Source of the DNA: Afifella sp. IM 167
GTDB lineage: Bacteria > Pseudomonadota > Alphaproteobacteria > Rhizobiales > Afifellaceae
Reading direction: 5' to 3'
NCBI RefSeq assembly: GCF_020144925.1
Contig: NZ_NSLC01000004.1
Span: forward strand, 186,001 to 250,000
Length of the DNA stretch: 64,000 nucleotides
The notes beneath the pieces are model-generated. The model did not search any database. It was given only the letters and a program-made list of their open reading frames with translations, and was not told the origin of the DNA. Below, one piece after another: positions 1 to 9,676 of this stretch (position 1 is the first letter of the stretch; the number at the start of each line of letters is the position of its first letter). Made by a program: the position numbers and the translations under genes.

Positions 1-1515
1 CCTGCAGGCGCACTCGCCGCCTACCGGCTCGCCCGCCAGGGCGTATCGGTCCTCCTCCTGGAAAGCGGCAGTCTGAAAGCGGCGGACAGCGACGAGACGC
101 TCAACGAGGTGGAAAGCAGCTCGGGCGAGTACCAAGGCGCCCGACTTGGCCGTCGTCGCGGGCTCGGTGGCACCTCGGCAGAATGGGGCGGACGGCTGAT
201 CCCGCTCACGCCGCACGACATGTCGGAGCGGGCCTATATCGACGGGCCGGCCTGGCCGGTCTCATGGGCGCGGCTGCAGCAGTTTTCCGAGGAGATCTGC
301 CAACTCCTCGACGTCGCCGCGCCGAAGGACGTCGCCCACGACAAGACGCTAAAAAAGCACGCCTTCTACGATCAGGACATCGTCCTGCGCCAGCCGGCGA
401 TCGTGCCGATGCGGGCGCGCAACATTTTTTCCGCGCTCCACCGGCGCGTGCGGCGCAAGGAGAACCTTCGCACGGTGCTCGATGCGACCGTCACGGGTTT
501 CGTGCTCGACAGAGAGCGTGGCGTGGTCAACGGCGTGCGGGCCAGAAGCCGCACCGGCAGGGAGATGGTCGTCAAGGCCGACCAGTTCGTCCTTGCCGCC
601 GGCGCCCTTGAATCGACGCGTCTTCTCCTCCTTCTGGACCGCCTGGCCGATGGCAGGCCATTCGCCTCGTGCCAGGCGCTCGGACGTTATTTCCAGGACC
701 ATCTCGTGGTCGATCTCGGCCAGGTGATCGGCGGCAGGCCGCAACTGGTGCAGCGCCTCGCCGGCCGGCCGGGGATGGGTGGGCTCAGCCGGGCACTGCA
801 TCTGGAACTGTCCCCGGAGGTCCAGCAGGCCGAAAAGATCACCAGCGCCTATGTTTCGCTTCACCTCGACGCCAGCGGGCAAGCCGCCGTCTACGATCTG
901 CGCAACCTTCTGCGCGACCTGCAGCAGCCGGGCGGACGCATGCGCCGCTCCGACGCCTTCCTGCTGTCGCGGAGTGCCAGCCTCGTCGCCAGAATGGGGC
1001 TGTGGTCGCTCTATCCGCATCGCGCCTTCCTGCCGGAGGGCGTGAAGCTGAAGGCGCAGCTGCGGATCGAGCAGCGCCCGTCGGCCGCCCGGCGGATCTC
1101 GCTCTCATCGGCGCATGACCGACTCGGCGTGCCGCGCATCCGGCTTGCGTGGGGGGCGGATGCGCACGATGCGCGCGCCCTCGAAAAGGCCCGAACCCGT
1201 TTCCTCTCCGCCTGGGACAGGAGCGGACTTGGCAAATCGTGCCTGATCGCCTGGGAAAGCTACGGCACCGACGCGCCGAACGCGCTCGGCAATCTTGCCA
1301 GGGACGTCTACCATCCGTCGGGCACGACCCGCATGGGCGTCAACGGGCACAATTCCGTCGTCGATTCCGACCTGTTCTGTCACCACGTGCCGAATTTGAG
1401 CGTGTTGAGCGCTTCCGTCTTTCCGACCGCGGGCAGCGCCAACCCGACGCTGACCTTGCTGCAACTGTGCGCACACGCCTCAGATGCGATCGGCCGACGC
1501 GCCACCTCCGCCTAG
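1..1515 (+). CDS. GMC-family FAD-dependent oxidoreductase, 5' end outside window
   Basis: The reading frame is open from base 1, so the start lies upstream. The first codons encode the end of an FAD-binding beta-alpha-beta unit (PAGALAAYRLARQG... then LLLESG). The C-terminus has the GMC_oxred_C signature: a His in YHPSGTTRMG and the SANPTLT segment near residue 480. The family oxidises alcohols or sugars with FAD. The partner and substrate are not visible. It lies just upstream of cysD and of polysaccharide genes, so a sugar or polyol in surface polysaccharide metabolism is a plausible substrate, but this is inference. Confidence 0.85.
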   Translation, partial: PAGALAAYRLARQGVSVLLLESGSLKAADSDETLNEVESSSGEYQGARLGRRRGLGGTSAEWGGRLIPLTPHDMSERAYIDGPAWPVSWARLQQFSEEICQLLDVAAPKDVAHDKTLKKHAFYDQDIVLRQPAIVPMRARNIFSALHRRVRRKENLRTVLDATVTGFVLDRERGVVNGVRARSRTGREMVVKADQFVLAAGALESTRLLLLLDRLADGRPFASCQALGRYFQDHLVVDLGQVIGGRPQLVQRLAGRPGMGGLSRALHLELSPEVQQAEKITSAYVSLHLDASGQAAVYDLRNLLRDLQQPGGRMRRSDAFLLSRSASLVARMGLWSLYPHRAFLPEGVKLKAQLRIEQRPSAARRISLSSAHDRLGVPRIRLAWGADAHDARALEKARTRFLSAWDRSGLGKSCLIAWESYGTDAPNALGNLARDVYHPSGTTRMGVNGHNSVVDSDLFCHHVPNLSVLSASVFPTAGSANPTLTLLQLCAHASDAIGRRATSA

Positions 1516-1715
1516 GCGCGGCCCGGGACGGGCGCGGCGGGGCGATGAGGCTTTCGTCGAATACGGTTAACAGACGATTGCGGCGCCGACAGTAACTTTA
1601 TTAGGAGAAAGGGGCTGTCTTTTCGAACTTGTCCAAGCTAGCCGGGATTGCCGCCGGCCACGATCGGATCGACATCCGGTCAGGGAGCGGGGCAAATTTA
1701 CAGGAGTGCAGGTTC

Positions 1716-2621
1716 TTGTCTGAGCGAGTTTCGCATCTGAAGCGACTGGAGGCGGAATCCATCCGCATCATGCGCGAGGTCGCGTCCGAATTCCGCAATC
1801 CGGTCATGCTCTATTCGATCGGCAAGGATTCCTCGGTGATGCTGCACCTGGCGATGAAGGCGTTCTATCCTTCCAAGCCCCCCTTCCCTCTCCTGCATGT
1901 CGACACGACCTGGAAGTTTCGCGAGATGATCCAGTTTCGCGACGAGACGGCAAAGAGGCTCGGTCTCGACCTTCTGGTGCATACGAACCAGGACGGGCTG
2001 CAGCAGAACATCAACCCGTTCGACCACGGTTCTTCGCACTACACCCATGTGATGAAGACCGAGGCGCTGAAGCAGGCGCTGACCGCCCATGGCTTCGACG
2101 CGGCCTTCGGCGGCGCGCGGCGCGACGAAGAGAAATCGCGCGCCAAGGAGCGCATCTTCTCGTTCCGCACCGCCACGCATGCCTGGGACCCGAAGAACCA
2201 GCGCCCCGAGCTGTGGAACGTCTACAATACGCGCGTGAAGAAGGGCGAGAGCATTCGCGTCTTCCCGCTGTCGAACTGGACCGAGCTCGATATCTGGCAG
2301 TACATCCTCGCCGAGGACATCCCGATCGTGCCCCTCTACTACGCCAAGGAACGGCCGATCGTGGAGCGCGACGGCACGCTGGTGATGGTCGACGACGAGC
2401 GCCTGCCGATCCATCCGGGAGAGACGCCGCAGATGCGGCTGGTGCGCTTCCGCACGCTCGGCTGCTACCCGCTGACCGGGGCCATCGAGAGCCCGGCCAC
2501 GAGCCTTGAAGAGATCGTCGGCGAGATGCTCATCGCCCGGACATCGGAACGCTCCGGCCGCCTGATCGATTCCGACGAGTCGGCCTCCATGGAGAAGAAG
2601 AAGCGTGAGGGGTATTTCTGA
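1716..2621 (+). CDS. cysD: Sulfate adenylyltransferase subunit 2 (CysD)
   Basis: CysD is the ATP pyrophosphatase subunit of the heterodimeric sulfate adenylyltransferase, which makes adenosine 5'-phosphosulfate from sulfate and ATP with CysN. The N-terminus is typical ([15 protein letters not shown]), followed by the PP-loop-type segment [15 protein letters not shown] at 1716 is the best start: AGGAG at 1702-1706 lies nine bases upstream and the resulting 301 residues match the family length. The frame is open further up to a TTG at 1629, but that would add 29 unusual residues. The stop overlaps the cysNC start (TGATG), so translation is probably coupled. Confidence 0.95.
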   Translation: MSERVSHLKRLEAESIRIMREVASEFRNPVMLYSIGKDSSVMLHLAMKAFYPSKPPFPLLHVDTTWKFREMIQFRDETAKRLGLDLLVHTNQDGLQQNINPFDHGSSHYTHVMKTEALKQALTAHGFDAAFGGARRDEEKSRAKERIFSFRTATHAWDPKNQRPELWNVYNTRVKKGESIRVFPLSNWTELDIWQYILAEDIPIVPLYYAKERPIVERDGTLVMVDDERLPIHPGETPQMRLVRFRTLGCYPLTGAIESPATSLEEIVGEMLIARTSERSGRLIDSDESASMEKKKREGYF

Positions 2622-4537
2622 TGGCTGAAGCCGTTCCCGACGTGGCTCTCGTCACGGACTACCTCGCCGAGCAGGAAAACAAGGGGCTGCTCCGCTTCAT
2701 CACCTGCGGCTCGGTGGACGACGGCAAATCGACCCTGATCGGGCGGCTGCTGTACGATTCCAAGCTGATCTTCGAGGACCAGCTGGCGACGCTGAGCCGC
2801 GACAGCCGCAAGCACGGCACCGTCGGCGGCGACGAGATCGACTTCGCGCTTCTCGTCGACGGGCTCGAGGCCGAGCGCGAGCAGGGCATCACCATCGACG
2901 TCGCCTACCGCTTCTTCACGACGGAGGCGCGCAAGTTCATCGTCGCCGACACGCCCGGCCACGAACAGTATACGCGCAACATGGCGACGGGCGCCTCCAA
3001 CGCCGAGCTCGCCATCATCCTCGTCGATGCGCGCCAGGGGGTGCTGCCACAGACGCGGCGCCATTCCTTCATCGTGTCGCTCGTCGGCATCAAGCATGTG
3101 ATCCTGGCGGTCAACAAGATCGACCTCGTCGACCATTCGCAGGAGGTCTTCGAGCGGATCGTCGCCGATTACCGGTCCTTCGCCGCCTCTTTCGGCTTCG
3201 AGACGCTGCAGGCGATCCCGATCTCGGCGCGCTACGGCGACAATGTCATGTCCCGCTCGGAGAAGACCGCCTGGTACAGCGGTCCGACGCTGAAGGAGCA
3301 GCTGGAGACCGTCGAGGTCGCTGACGACCTGGAGCAGAAGCCCTTCCGCATGGTCGTGCAGTGGGTCAACCGGCCGAACCTCGACTTCCGCGGCTTCTCA
3401 GGCACCCTCGCCTCCGGCTCGGTAAAGCCGGGCGACGACCTCGTCGTGGCGAAATCGGGCCGGACCTCCAAGGTGAAGTCGATCGTGACCTATGACGGCA
3501 AGCTGGCGGAAGCCTTCGCGCGCGACGCCGTGACGATCCAGCTCGAGGACGAGATCGACATCTCGCGCGGCGACGTGCTCGCCAAGGCGACGGAGCGTCC
3601 CGAAGTCGCCGACCAGTTCCAGGCGCGGCTCATCTGGATGCAGGACGATCACGACCTGCTGCCCGGCCGGCCATATCTGCTCAAATGCGGCGCCAAGACC
3701 GTGACGGCCACGGTGACCGAACTCAAGCACAAGATCGACATCAACAATTTCGATCACCTGGCGGCAAAGACCGTGCAGCTGAACGAGGTTGCCGTGATCA
3801 ATCTCGGCCTGTCGGAGCCGATCGCCTTCGATGCCTACGAGGCGAACCACGAGACCGGCTCCTTCATCCTGATCGACCGGCTGTCGAACCACACGGTCGC
3901 GGCCGGGATGATCGACTTCGCCCTGCGCCGCGCCTCGAACGTGCATCTGCAGGCACTCGATGTGCACAAGGCGAGCCGGGCCGCACAGAAGGACCAGAAA
4001 CCCGCGGTGCTGTGGTTCACGGGCCTTTCGGGCGCCGGCAAGTCGACGATCGCCAACCTCGTGGAGAAGAAGCTCCAGGCGGGAGGCCAGCACACCTATC
4101 TGCTGGACGGCGACAATGTCCGGCACGGCCTCAACCGCGACCTCGGCTTCACCGAGGCCGACCGGGTGGAGAACATCCGCCGCGTCGCGGAGACGGCCAA
4201 GCTGTTCGTCGATGCCGGCCTAATCGTGCTCGTCTCCTTCATTTCACCGTTCCGGGCCGAGCGACGCCTCGCCCGCGAGCTGGTGGAAGAGGACGAATTC
4301 ATCGAGATCTACGTCTCGACGCCGCTGGAACTTGCGGAGAAGCGAGATCCGAAGGGGCTATACAAGAAGGCCCGCGAAGGGAAGATCAAGAACTTCACCG
4401 GCATCGACAGCCCGTACGAGCCGCCGGAGAATGCCGAGATCGTCGTCTCGACGGCCGAAAAGAGCCCGGACGAACTGGCAGACCAGATCGTCGCGCATCT
4501 TTCCGACAGGGGATATCTGAGCGCCCCCAAGGACTGA
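2621..4537 (+). CDS. cysNC: Bifunctional sulfate adenylyltransferase subunit 1 / adenylylsulfate kinase (CysNC)
   Basis: A 638-residue fusion. The N-terminal part is the CysN GTPase (P-loop [17 protein letters not shown] switch II, NKIDLVD specificity motif) with EF-Tu-like beta domains. The part from about residue 460 is APS kinase: P-loop GLSGAGKST starting near residue 468, [11 protein letters not shown], and SFISPF with the family serine. With CysD it converts sulfate to APS and on to PAPS, the universal sulfate donor. The fusion is known from rhizobial NodQ and from CysNC. Here the product could serve both cysteine synthesis and the sulfotransferase at 9677-10588. Confidence 0.95.
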   Translation: MAEAVPDVALVTDYLAEQENKGLLRFITCGSVDDGKSTLIGRLLYDSKLIFEDQLATLSRDSRKHGTVGGDEIDFALLVDGLEAEREQGITIDVAYRFFTTEARKFIVADTPGHEQYTRNMATGASNAELAIILVDARQGVLPQTRRHSFIVSLVGIKHVILAVNKIDLVDHSQEVFERIVADYRSFAASFGFETLQAIPISARYGDNVMSRSEKTAWYSGPTLKEQLETVEVADDLEQKPFRMVVQWVNRPNLDFRGFSGTLASGSVKPGDDLVVAKSGRTSKVKSIVTYDGKLAEAFARDAVTIQLEDEIDISRGDVLAKATERPEVADQFQARLIWMQDDHDLLPGRPYLLKCGAKTVTATVTELKHKIDINNFDHLAAKTVQLNEVAVINLGLSEPIAFDAYEANHETGSFILIDRLSNHTVAAGMIDFALRRASNVHLQALDVHKASRAAQKDQKPAVLWFTGLSGAGKSTIANLVEKKLQAGGQHTYLLDGDNVRHGLNRDLGFTEADRVENIRRVAETAKLFVDAGLIVLVSFISPFRAERRLARELVEEDEFIEIYVSTPLELAEKRDPKGLYKKAREGKIKNFTGIDSPYEPPENAEIVVSTAEKSPDELADQIVAHLSDRGYLSAPKD

Positions 4538-4547
4538 CATTCGAGAG

Positions 4548-4582
4548 GAGCCGGCTTGCGTTTCACGGAACGAAGCCGGCTC
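4548..4582 (+). terminator. Hairpin after cysNC
   Basis: A perfect 10-bp stem (GAGCCGGCTT at 4548-4557 with AAGCCGGCTC at 4573-4582) closes a 15-base loop, ten bases after the cysNC stop. No run of T follows, so it may be a weak or Rho-assisted terminator, or a 3' end stabiliser. Confidence 0.55.
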
Positions 4583-4635
4583 ACCTAGACATGTGTGTTC
4601 GATTCGAGGCGGATTTCCTCAACGCCGATTCGACG

Positions 4636-4664
4636 TTGCCATTTCCACTTTGAAGCTATATTGA
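4636..4664 (+). promoter_or_regulatory. Possible sigma70-type promoter for the 4775 gene
   Basis: TTGCCA at 4636-4641 and TATTGA at 4659-4664 are separated by 17 bases in an AT-richer stretch between cysNC and the next gene. An overlapping TATATT at 4657 is an alternative -10. The start codon lies about 110 bases downstream. Sequence match only. Confidence 0.3.
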
Positions 4665-4774
4665 ATCTCATGTTAAGCTTGAGTGCGGATTATGCGTGAC
4701 TTTCTGGCGCACCGTGCAAGACTTCAAAGTTCAGGGTCGGCAGTGCCCACCCGTCAACGAGTTGGGAGTTCAGA

Positions 4775-5593
4775 GTGATGTTCAGCGGTAGCGACCGTCT
4801 TCGAGTTGCGCTGGTGGCGCTCACCTTCAGCCTGGCCGGTCCGGCCATGGCCCAGGACCAGCCTGCTGCGCCCGACACGTCCGCGGCGCCGGCCCCCAGC
4901 CTCGACAATGTGCCTTCGTTCGCGCCTTCCAGCGAAGACGGCGTGGCGCCTGTGGCGAACAACGACCGTCCGGTGGGCGAAGCTCCGACCGGCAGCTGCT
5001 TCCAGGAGCCGCTGCGTCTTTCCGACGAAGAGGTCGCCAATTTCCTCGACGATCCGTCGAGCGTGAGCGAGGGCAAGACGGGCTTCGAGCTCACCTCCAC
5101 CTACCGCAATCTGGCGGGATCTGACGTGCGCGCCATCGACAAGCTCGTCGAGCTCGCCCAGTCGCCGAATGCGGACACCAACCAGATCGCCAGCATCGGC
5201 TCGGCCCTCGGACAGGTGGCGCAGATGTGCGTCGTGGATCGCCCGGACATCTCCGAATATGCGCAGTTCGCCGTGGCTTCCGCCGGCGTCGAGCCGCTGA
5301 CGACAGCCTTCGTCGCCTCCACCGGCGACTTCGCAACGGCCGGCCTCACCGGCGCATTCGGCACCGCCTCTCCGGGCGGCGGCGGCGGCGGCGGCTCGCC
5401 CATCGGCGGTTTGGGCGCTTCGGGCTTCGCCAGCAACGGCAACACGAGCGCCCAGGGCGGCGGCGGCGGCTTCTCACCGTCGAGAAACAGCCCGTCCTTC
5501 ATCGACGACAACAATTCCCGCTCGAGGCAGCAGAGCTCGCTCGTCAGCTCCTTCGTGCCGCCCACGCCTCCGGTCAGCGCGTTCGTTCAGTAA
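4775..5593 (+). CDS. Exported protein of unknown function, Gly/Ser-rich C-terminus
   Basis: I do not recognise a family. The 272-residue product starts with a Sec signal peptide (basic n-region, hydrophobic LVALTFSLAGPAMA, likely cleavage after AMA). A Pro/Ala-rich stretch follows. The middle is a small folded-looking region with two cysteines (GSCF and QMCV), which could form a disulfide in the periplasm. From about residue 200 there are poly-Gly runs and a low-complexity Ser/Asn tail ending in a Pro-rich segment. Its place between cysNC and a Wzx-like flippase suggests a periplasmic or surface role in polysaccharide production, by position only. Confidence 0.75.
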   Translation: MMFSGSDRLRVALVALTFSLAGPAMAQDQPAAPDTSAAPAPSLDNVPSFAPSSEDGVAPVANNDRPVGEAPTGSCFQEPLRLSDEEVANFLDDPSSVSEGKTGFELTSTYRNLAGSDVRAIDKLVELAQSPNADTNQIASIGSALGQVAQMCVVDRPDISEYAQFAVASAGVEPLTTAFVASTGDFATAGLTGAFGTASPGGGGGGGSPIGGLGASGFASNGNTSAQGGGGGFSPSRNSPSFIDDNNSRSRQQSSLVSSFVPPTPPVSAFVQ

Positions 5594-5701
5594 GATCGGG
5601 CGTTCTTGGTGAGGTCGGGCACTCGCCCGGCGACGACGCGCACGCGCGCACGCCGCAAGACATCAGGCTTCAGGCCTCGCGCATCGCGATCATTGATCGC
5701 G

Positions 5702-6457
5702 ATGCGTTTTTTGCTGGCTGGATGCGTGGTGACCCTTTCGGCCATTCTCGCCTATGGCGCCGAACTTTCCATATCCCAACGCACGCTCGTGCGGGCCGCC
5801 GACCAGCTGCAGCGCGGCAAGGTACCCCCCGAGCCGATCCTCGGCGAACTCGATCGTGACGTGGACGCGCCGGCCCTCGTTGCAGAGTGTCGCCCGGAAC
5901 TCGTCCGCGCGGCACTGGCCTTCAAGCTTCAGCGGGCCGACGCGGCGCTGCGTGAGGTGAGCTCGGGCAGAAGAGACGCGGCGCTCGCCGAGGCCGACGA
6001 GGCGCTTCAGGCGGCGCTTACCTGCACACGCTACGACGGTCAGGCATGGCTCAGGCTGGCGGTGGTGGAAAACAGCCGCCACGGGCCCACCGCGCGGGCG
6101 ATCGAGGCACTCGCCCTCTCGCACCGGACCTCGCCCTACGAGGCATGGATGGCAGAGGCCCGCATTCCCTTTGCCGCGCTCCTGCAATCGGCGGGTATCG
6201 AGGCCGTCGAGCCGGTGCTGGCGGAGGACGTGCGTACCCTCATCGAGACTGGCAAAACGGATCCCATCATCGCCACCCTGCGCAAGAGCCCCTCCACCGT
6301 GGAGCCCTTCTTCCGCGAGGCGATCGCCGCGACAGAACCGTCACGGCGAGATCGTATCATCCGGGAGATGCGCCAGGCTTCGCTGATCATGGGAACCGCC
6401 CCGAGCGAGGAAGACGCGGCGACGCAGCCCGGCGAGGCGAGCGAAAAAACCAAGTGA
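5702..6457 (+). CDS. Unknown exported helical protein in the polysaccharide locus
   Basis: A 251-residue product starting at ATG 5702. The frame is open from 5606, but MRFLLAGCVVTLSAILAYG is a convincing signal or anchor sequence, so the later start is preferred. A Cys at position 8 lies too far into the hydrophobic core to be a sure lipobox. The rest is helical and Ala/Leu/Arg-rich and resembles degenerate TPR-like repeats, without a clear catalytic motif. It lies 108 bases after the previous exported protein and 85 bases before the flippase gene, which suggests one transcription unit. An accessory role in polysaccharide assembly is inferred from context alone. Confidence 0.7.
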   Translation: MRFLLAGCVVTLSAILAYGAELSISQRTLVRAADQLQRGKVPPEPILGELDRDVDAPALVAECRPELVRAALAFKLQRADAALREVSSGRRDAALAEADEALQAALTCTRYDGQAWLRLAVVENSRHGPTARAIEALALSHRTSPYEAWMAEARIPFAALLQSAGIEAVEPVLAEDVRTLIETGKTDPIIATLRKSPSTVEPFFREAIAATEPSRRDRIIREMRQASLIMGTAPSEEDAATQPGEASEKTK

Positions 6458-6542
6458 GACGAAGGTGCTTCGCCGATCGTGCCGTCGGCGATACCTTTTC
6501 CCAGCTATGCAGTTCCCATGTTTCCCGGGGTAGCTTTCCGAC

Positions 6543-8099
6543 ATGAGCGAAGAAGAATCTGGCGCTGGATCCGGGCAGAAGCCCAAACGCAGCCTGACCG
6601 GACAGGCCGTAGGTGGATTTGCCTGGATGTTCTCCGGCGCAGGGGCGGAGTCCGTCCTGAAAATCCTTGTTATCGCGGTCCTCGCCCGCATCCTCACGCC
6701 GGCAGAGTTCGGCATCGTCAGCGCCGCCATGGCGATCGTCGCTCTGGCGGAGATCTTCGGCCAGATCGGCGTACCCCCGGCGATCGTCCAGATCCGCGAG
6801 CTCACCGAAAGGCACATTCGCGTCGGCTTTACGGTGGCGATCCTGTCGGGTCTTCTGGTGGGCGGCGCGGTCTACTACCTCGCACCCGTCGCGGCGACGA
6901 TGTTCCAGATTCCGGAGGTCGAACCGGTCGTCGCCGTGCTCGCGCTCGCCTTTCCCATCAAGGCGGTTGCGGTCGTCTCGGAGGCGCTGCTGCGCCGCGA
7001 GATGCGCTTTCGCGTCCTGGCGACGCTCACCCTGCTCAGCTACCTCGTCGGCTACTCGCTCGTTTCGGTGGTCCTCGCCCTCCTCGGCTTCGGCGTCTGG
7101 TCCCTCGTTGCCGGCGTGCTCGCCCAGTTCGCGCTCATGTCCGCCGGCACGCTCTACTATTCGCCGCACGCCATGCGTCCGCTCTACGACTGGCCGGCGC
7201 TGAAGACGTTCGGGCGGTTCGGGTTCGGCATCACCCTGTCGCGCCTGGGCAACTACATCGGCTCGAACATCGACTACGTGATCGTCGGCCGCTTTCTCGG
7301 CGTGGAGGCGCTCGGCCTTTATTCGCGCGCCTACCAGATGCTGCTGCAGCCAACCAACCTCATCGGCAAGGCGGGAGAGAACGTTCTCTTCCCCGCCCTC
7401 GCCTCGATCCAGACCGACATGGAACGGACGGTGCGCGCCTATTACCGTGCACTGGCGCTCATCGTCGCCATCGCGCTGCCCCTCAGCGCCTATCTGGTCG
7501 TGGTCGCACCGCAGGTCATCCACCTCATGCTGGGCTCGCAATGGGACGGCGTCATCCTGCCGTTCCGGATCCTCGTGCTCTTTCTGTGCTTTCGAATGGG
7601 CTACAAGGTGACCGTCGCCATCCTGCGGGCACAGGGCGCCGTCTACCGGCTCGCCTTCTGGCAGTGGCTTTACGCCATCAGCATCACCGCCGGCGCGATG
7701 ATCGGCCAGCTCTTCGGCATCGCCGGCGTCGCAGCAGGCGTCTCTCTCGCCATCATGGCGAGCTTCATCATCGGCCTTCTGGCAACCAGGAAGATTGTGG
7801 CGCTGTCCCTCAGCCGCGTCGCCCTCATGCTCGCACGCCATGGCCTCGTCGCCATCGTGGTCGGGGCCGCAGCCTATGGCGGGCTCGCAGCGATCGCCGA
7901 TTATTCGCTGCCCAGCATCATCGAGATCGGCGTTTCGGGCGTGGCGGCCGGCATCGCCCTTCTGGCGCTTTGGTTCATCGTTCCATCCCTGTTCGGGGAC
8001 GAAGGAAAGTGGATCCGCAGCATCATCACGCCGGCGATCAGACGACGCCTGCCAACCTGGTTTCCTCTCATTCCGCGCCCGGCGGCAGACGAGAGCTGA
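6543..8099 (+). CDS. Wzx/WzxC-like polysaccharide flippase (MOP superfamily)
   Basis: A 518-residue integral membrane protein with about 12-14 hydrophobic segments. The N-terminus (GFAWMFSGAGAESVLKILVIAVLARILTP, shown here across residues 20-48) is typical of the oligosaccharide flippase family PF01943/PF13440, as is the internal FGFGITLSRLGNYIGSNIDY region, written in two parts here as FGFGITLSRL and GSNIDYVIVGRFLG. Such proteins move undecaprenyl-linked repeat units across the inner membrane. Together with the Wza-like lipoprotein at 10930 it points to a Wzx/Wzy-type polysaccharide pathway. The polymerase, copolymerase and glycosyltransferases are not in this window. Confidence 0.88.
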   Translation: MSEEESGAGSGQKPKRSLTGQAVGGFAWMFSGAGAESVLKILVIAVLARILTPAEFGIVSAAMAIVALAEIFGQIGVPPAIVQIRELTERHIRVGFTVAILSGLLVGGAVYYLAPVAATMFQIPEVEPVVAVLALAFPIKAVAVVSEALLRREMRFRVLATLTLLSYLVGYSLVSVVLALLGFGVWSLVAGVLAQFALMSAGTLYYSPHAMRPLYDWPALKTFGRFGFGITLSRLGNYIGSNIDYVIVGRFLGVEALGLYSRAYQMLLQPTNLIGKAGENVLFPALASIQTDMERTVRAYYRALALIVAIALPLSAYLVVVAPQVIHLMLGSQWDGVILPFRILVLFLCFRMGYKVTVAILRAQGAVYRLAFWQWLYAISITAGAMIGQLFGIAGVAAGVSLAIMASFIIGLLATRKIVALSLSRVALMLARHGLVAIVVGAAAYGGLAAIADYSLPSIIEIGVSGVAAGIALLALWFIVPSLFGDEGKWIRSIITPAIRRRLPTWFPLIPRPAADES

Positions 8100-8308
8100 C
8101 CTCCGTCGCGGCTTGCGCCTGAAGCGGGCCGCTCCGGAGGCAGGCCAACGCTGCGCGGGTCAAGGCGAACGTCGGCACGGCGGCGGCAAGTTCCGCTCTC
8201 CGGCTCCCTCGCAGGAGACCATGGGCGGGCCTTAAGGACCGCGCCTGCGGATGCAGCTAGGGATTTCTGGAAGCGGGCGCCTTCCGGCCTCAAAGGGCCG
8301 TCAACGCC

Positions 8309-8342
8309 TTAGTCGGGAGGGAGCGTTAGTCGGGAGGGCGCT
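8309..8342. repeat. Two-copy 17-bp tandem repeat
   Basis: TTAGTCGGGAGGG occurs at 8309-8321 and again at 8326-8338, a period of 17 bases. It lies in the 243-bp gap after the flippase gene and touches the 3' end of the small minus-strand membrane gene. Apart from this repeat and a few short GC hairpins I see nothing in the gap. Confidence 0.6.
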
Positions 8343-8639
8343 TCAGCTGGGACGGCGCCTCTGGACGGCCATCTGGGCGGCGGCCGAAGGCCCCTTGTCC
8401 TCCGCACAGAGCATGGCCTGTCCGATGAGCGAGAAGCCATAGCCGAACTGGAACGAAACCATCAGCAGAAAGGCCCTGCCGAGCGCCGGAAGCATCGGTT
8501 CCGCCAGAATGATCGCGAGTATCGCCGAAGCGACTGGCATGAAGCATGAGAGGAGGAAGACCACCCTCACGTTCACCCAGAACGCTATAACGGCTCCGAC
8601 GACGAGGAAGAGGAGGCATGCCTGAATCATTGCGCCCAC
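8343..8639 (-). CDS. Small inner-membrane protein, unknown
   Basis: A 98-residue protein with three likely membrane segments: the N-terminal LLFLVVGAVIAFWV, then VVFLLSCFMPVASAILAIIL, and a third around residues 55-75 containing FQFGYGFSLIG. The short tail is hydrophilic and Arg-rich. The size and layout recall the ExoX-type small membrane proteins that modulate exopolysaccharide output in rhizobia, but I cannot show homology. It is encoded opposite to the flanking polysaccharide genes and stands apart from the BTLCP gene upstream. Confidence 0.6.
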   Translation of the reverse strand: MGAMIQACLLFLVVGAVIAFWVNVRVVFLLSCFMPVASAILAIILAEPMLPALGRAFLLMVSFQFGYGFSLIGQAMLCAEDKGPSAAAQMAVQRRRPS

Positions 8640-8792
8640 CGACTATCGCTCAGGAACGATCTCCTGACCGACTTAATATGAGTTTAAGATCAAAAAAAGG
8701 ACGACGGGCAAGTTGATGCAGATTCTCTAGCAGAGCTTGTCCCAACGCTGGACCACACGGACCGGCAGAGCTGCACAAACGATCGGGCGAGC

Positions 8793-9458
8793 TCACGTGC
8801 CTGGTCTGGTCTCGTCGATCCCGGCCGTGGTAATTCGCTGTTTGGGCGTTGCTTTCGCCGTCGCCCAGGTGGCGAACCAGGTGCGCGGATTCTTGCCGGA
8901 CTGGATCTTCGCCCAACGCAGATCGCTCTGCCACCAGGGCTCTACCCTGTCGCGACGATTATCGAGAACGAGATCACCGAGCGAGGTCCTGACGATCAGA
9001 ACGGCATGGCCCTGACCGTCCGGCATGCGGGTGACGGCAATGCGCAACGCGGCCGCCGGCCAGCCCAGCTCTATGAGCTTCTCGCGCTTGGCGAGCGCGA
9101 AATCCTCGCAGTCGCCACTGGTGCGGGCGATCCGCCACTCATCGATACGATCGTTACGATCATGACGGGGCTCGACCGTGTGATTGATAAAGCGATTGAC
9201 CGCCTGAAGCGCATAGAGCCTGTCGCCCGTCAGCCGCACAAGCTGCGTCGTGCTGCTCGACAGGCACTTGCTCGGATTGTGCACGCAGAACATGACGTAA
9301 CCCATAGGGGCGAGCGCCGGGGAACGTTCTCCGATGTAAGGCGCAGGAGAACTGCGGTAGGCCGCAAGTACGGACTGAAGGCCGTTCTCCATTGCTGCTG
9401 CTGGTGTAGCCATGCCGACGACAAGCGCCAGGGCGGCGGTCCTCATGATGGGCAACAT
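8793..9458 (-). CDS. Transglutaminase-like cysteine peptidase (BTLCP, Peptidase_C93)
   Basis: A 221-residue exported protein. I choose ATG 9458 because GGAG lies six bases upstream; the frame is open to 9479. A signal peptide ends near TPAAA. The catalytic triad of the family is visible: Cys117 in GDCEDFA, His151 in GQGHAVL and Asp166 in LVLDNRR. The family includes LapG, the calcium-dependent periplasmic protease that trims biofilm adhesins under c-di-GMP/LapD control. No LapD or large adhesin is visible here. Its position in a polysaccharide locus suggests a role in surface attachment or matrix maturation; that is inference. Confidence 0.88.
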   Translation of the reverse strand: MLPIMRTAALALVVGMATPAAAMENGLQSVLAAYRSSPAPYIGERSPALAPMGYVMFCVHNPSKCLSSSTTQLVRLTGDRLYALQAVNRFINHTVEPRHDRNDRIDEWRIARTSGDCEDFALAKREKLIELGWPAAALRIAVTRMPDGQGHAVLIVRTSLGDLVLDNRRDRVEPWWQSDLRWAKIQSGKNPRTWFATWATAKATPKQRITTAGIDETRPGT

Positions 9459-9676
9459 CTTCTGCTCCGGTATCAACATTCCGCCGGAGGATAGACAAAC
9501 CGCCTTTTGCCTGGCTTAAGTCCCCGTACCCAGTTTGCCTCAAATCTGAATGGAATACGCTAGTCAATTTTTACTATTTCAAAATGCTCCGGTAGAGTGA
9601 GCCGTCAGTAGCTGCCGATCCGGCCTGCGGGCCAGAAGTGACCACAACGTTCTTGCCAAACGTAGGGGGGCTTCGA

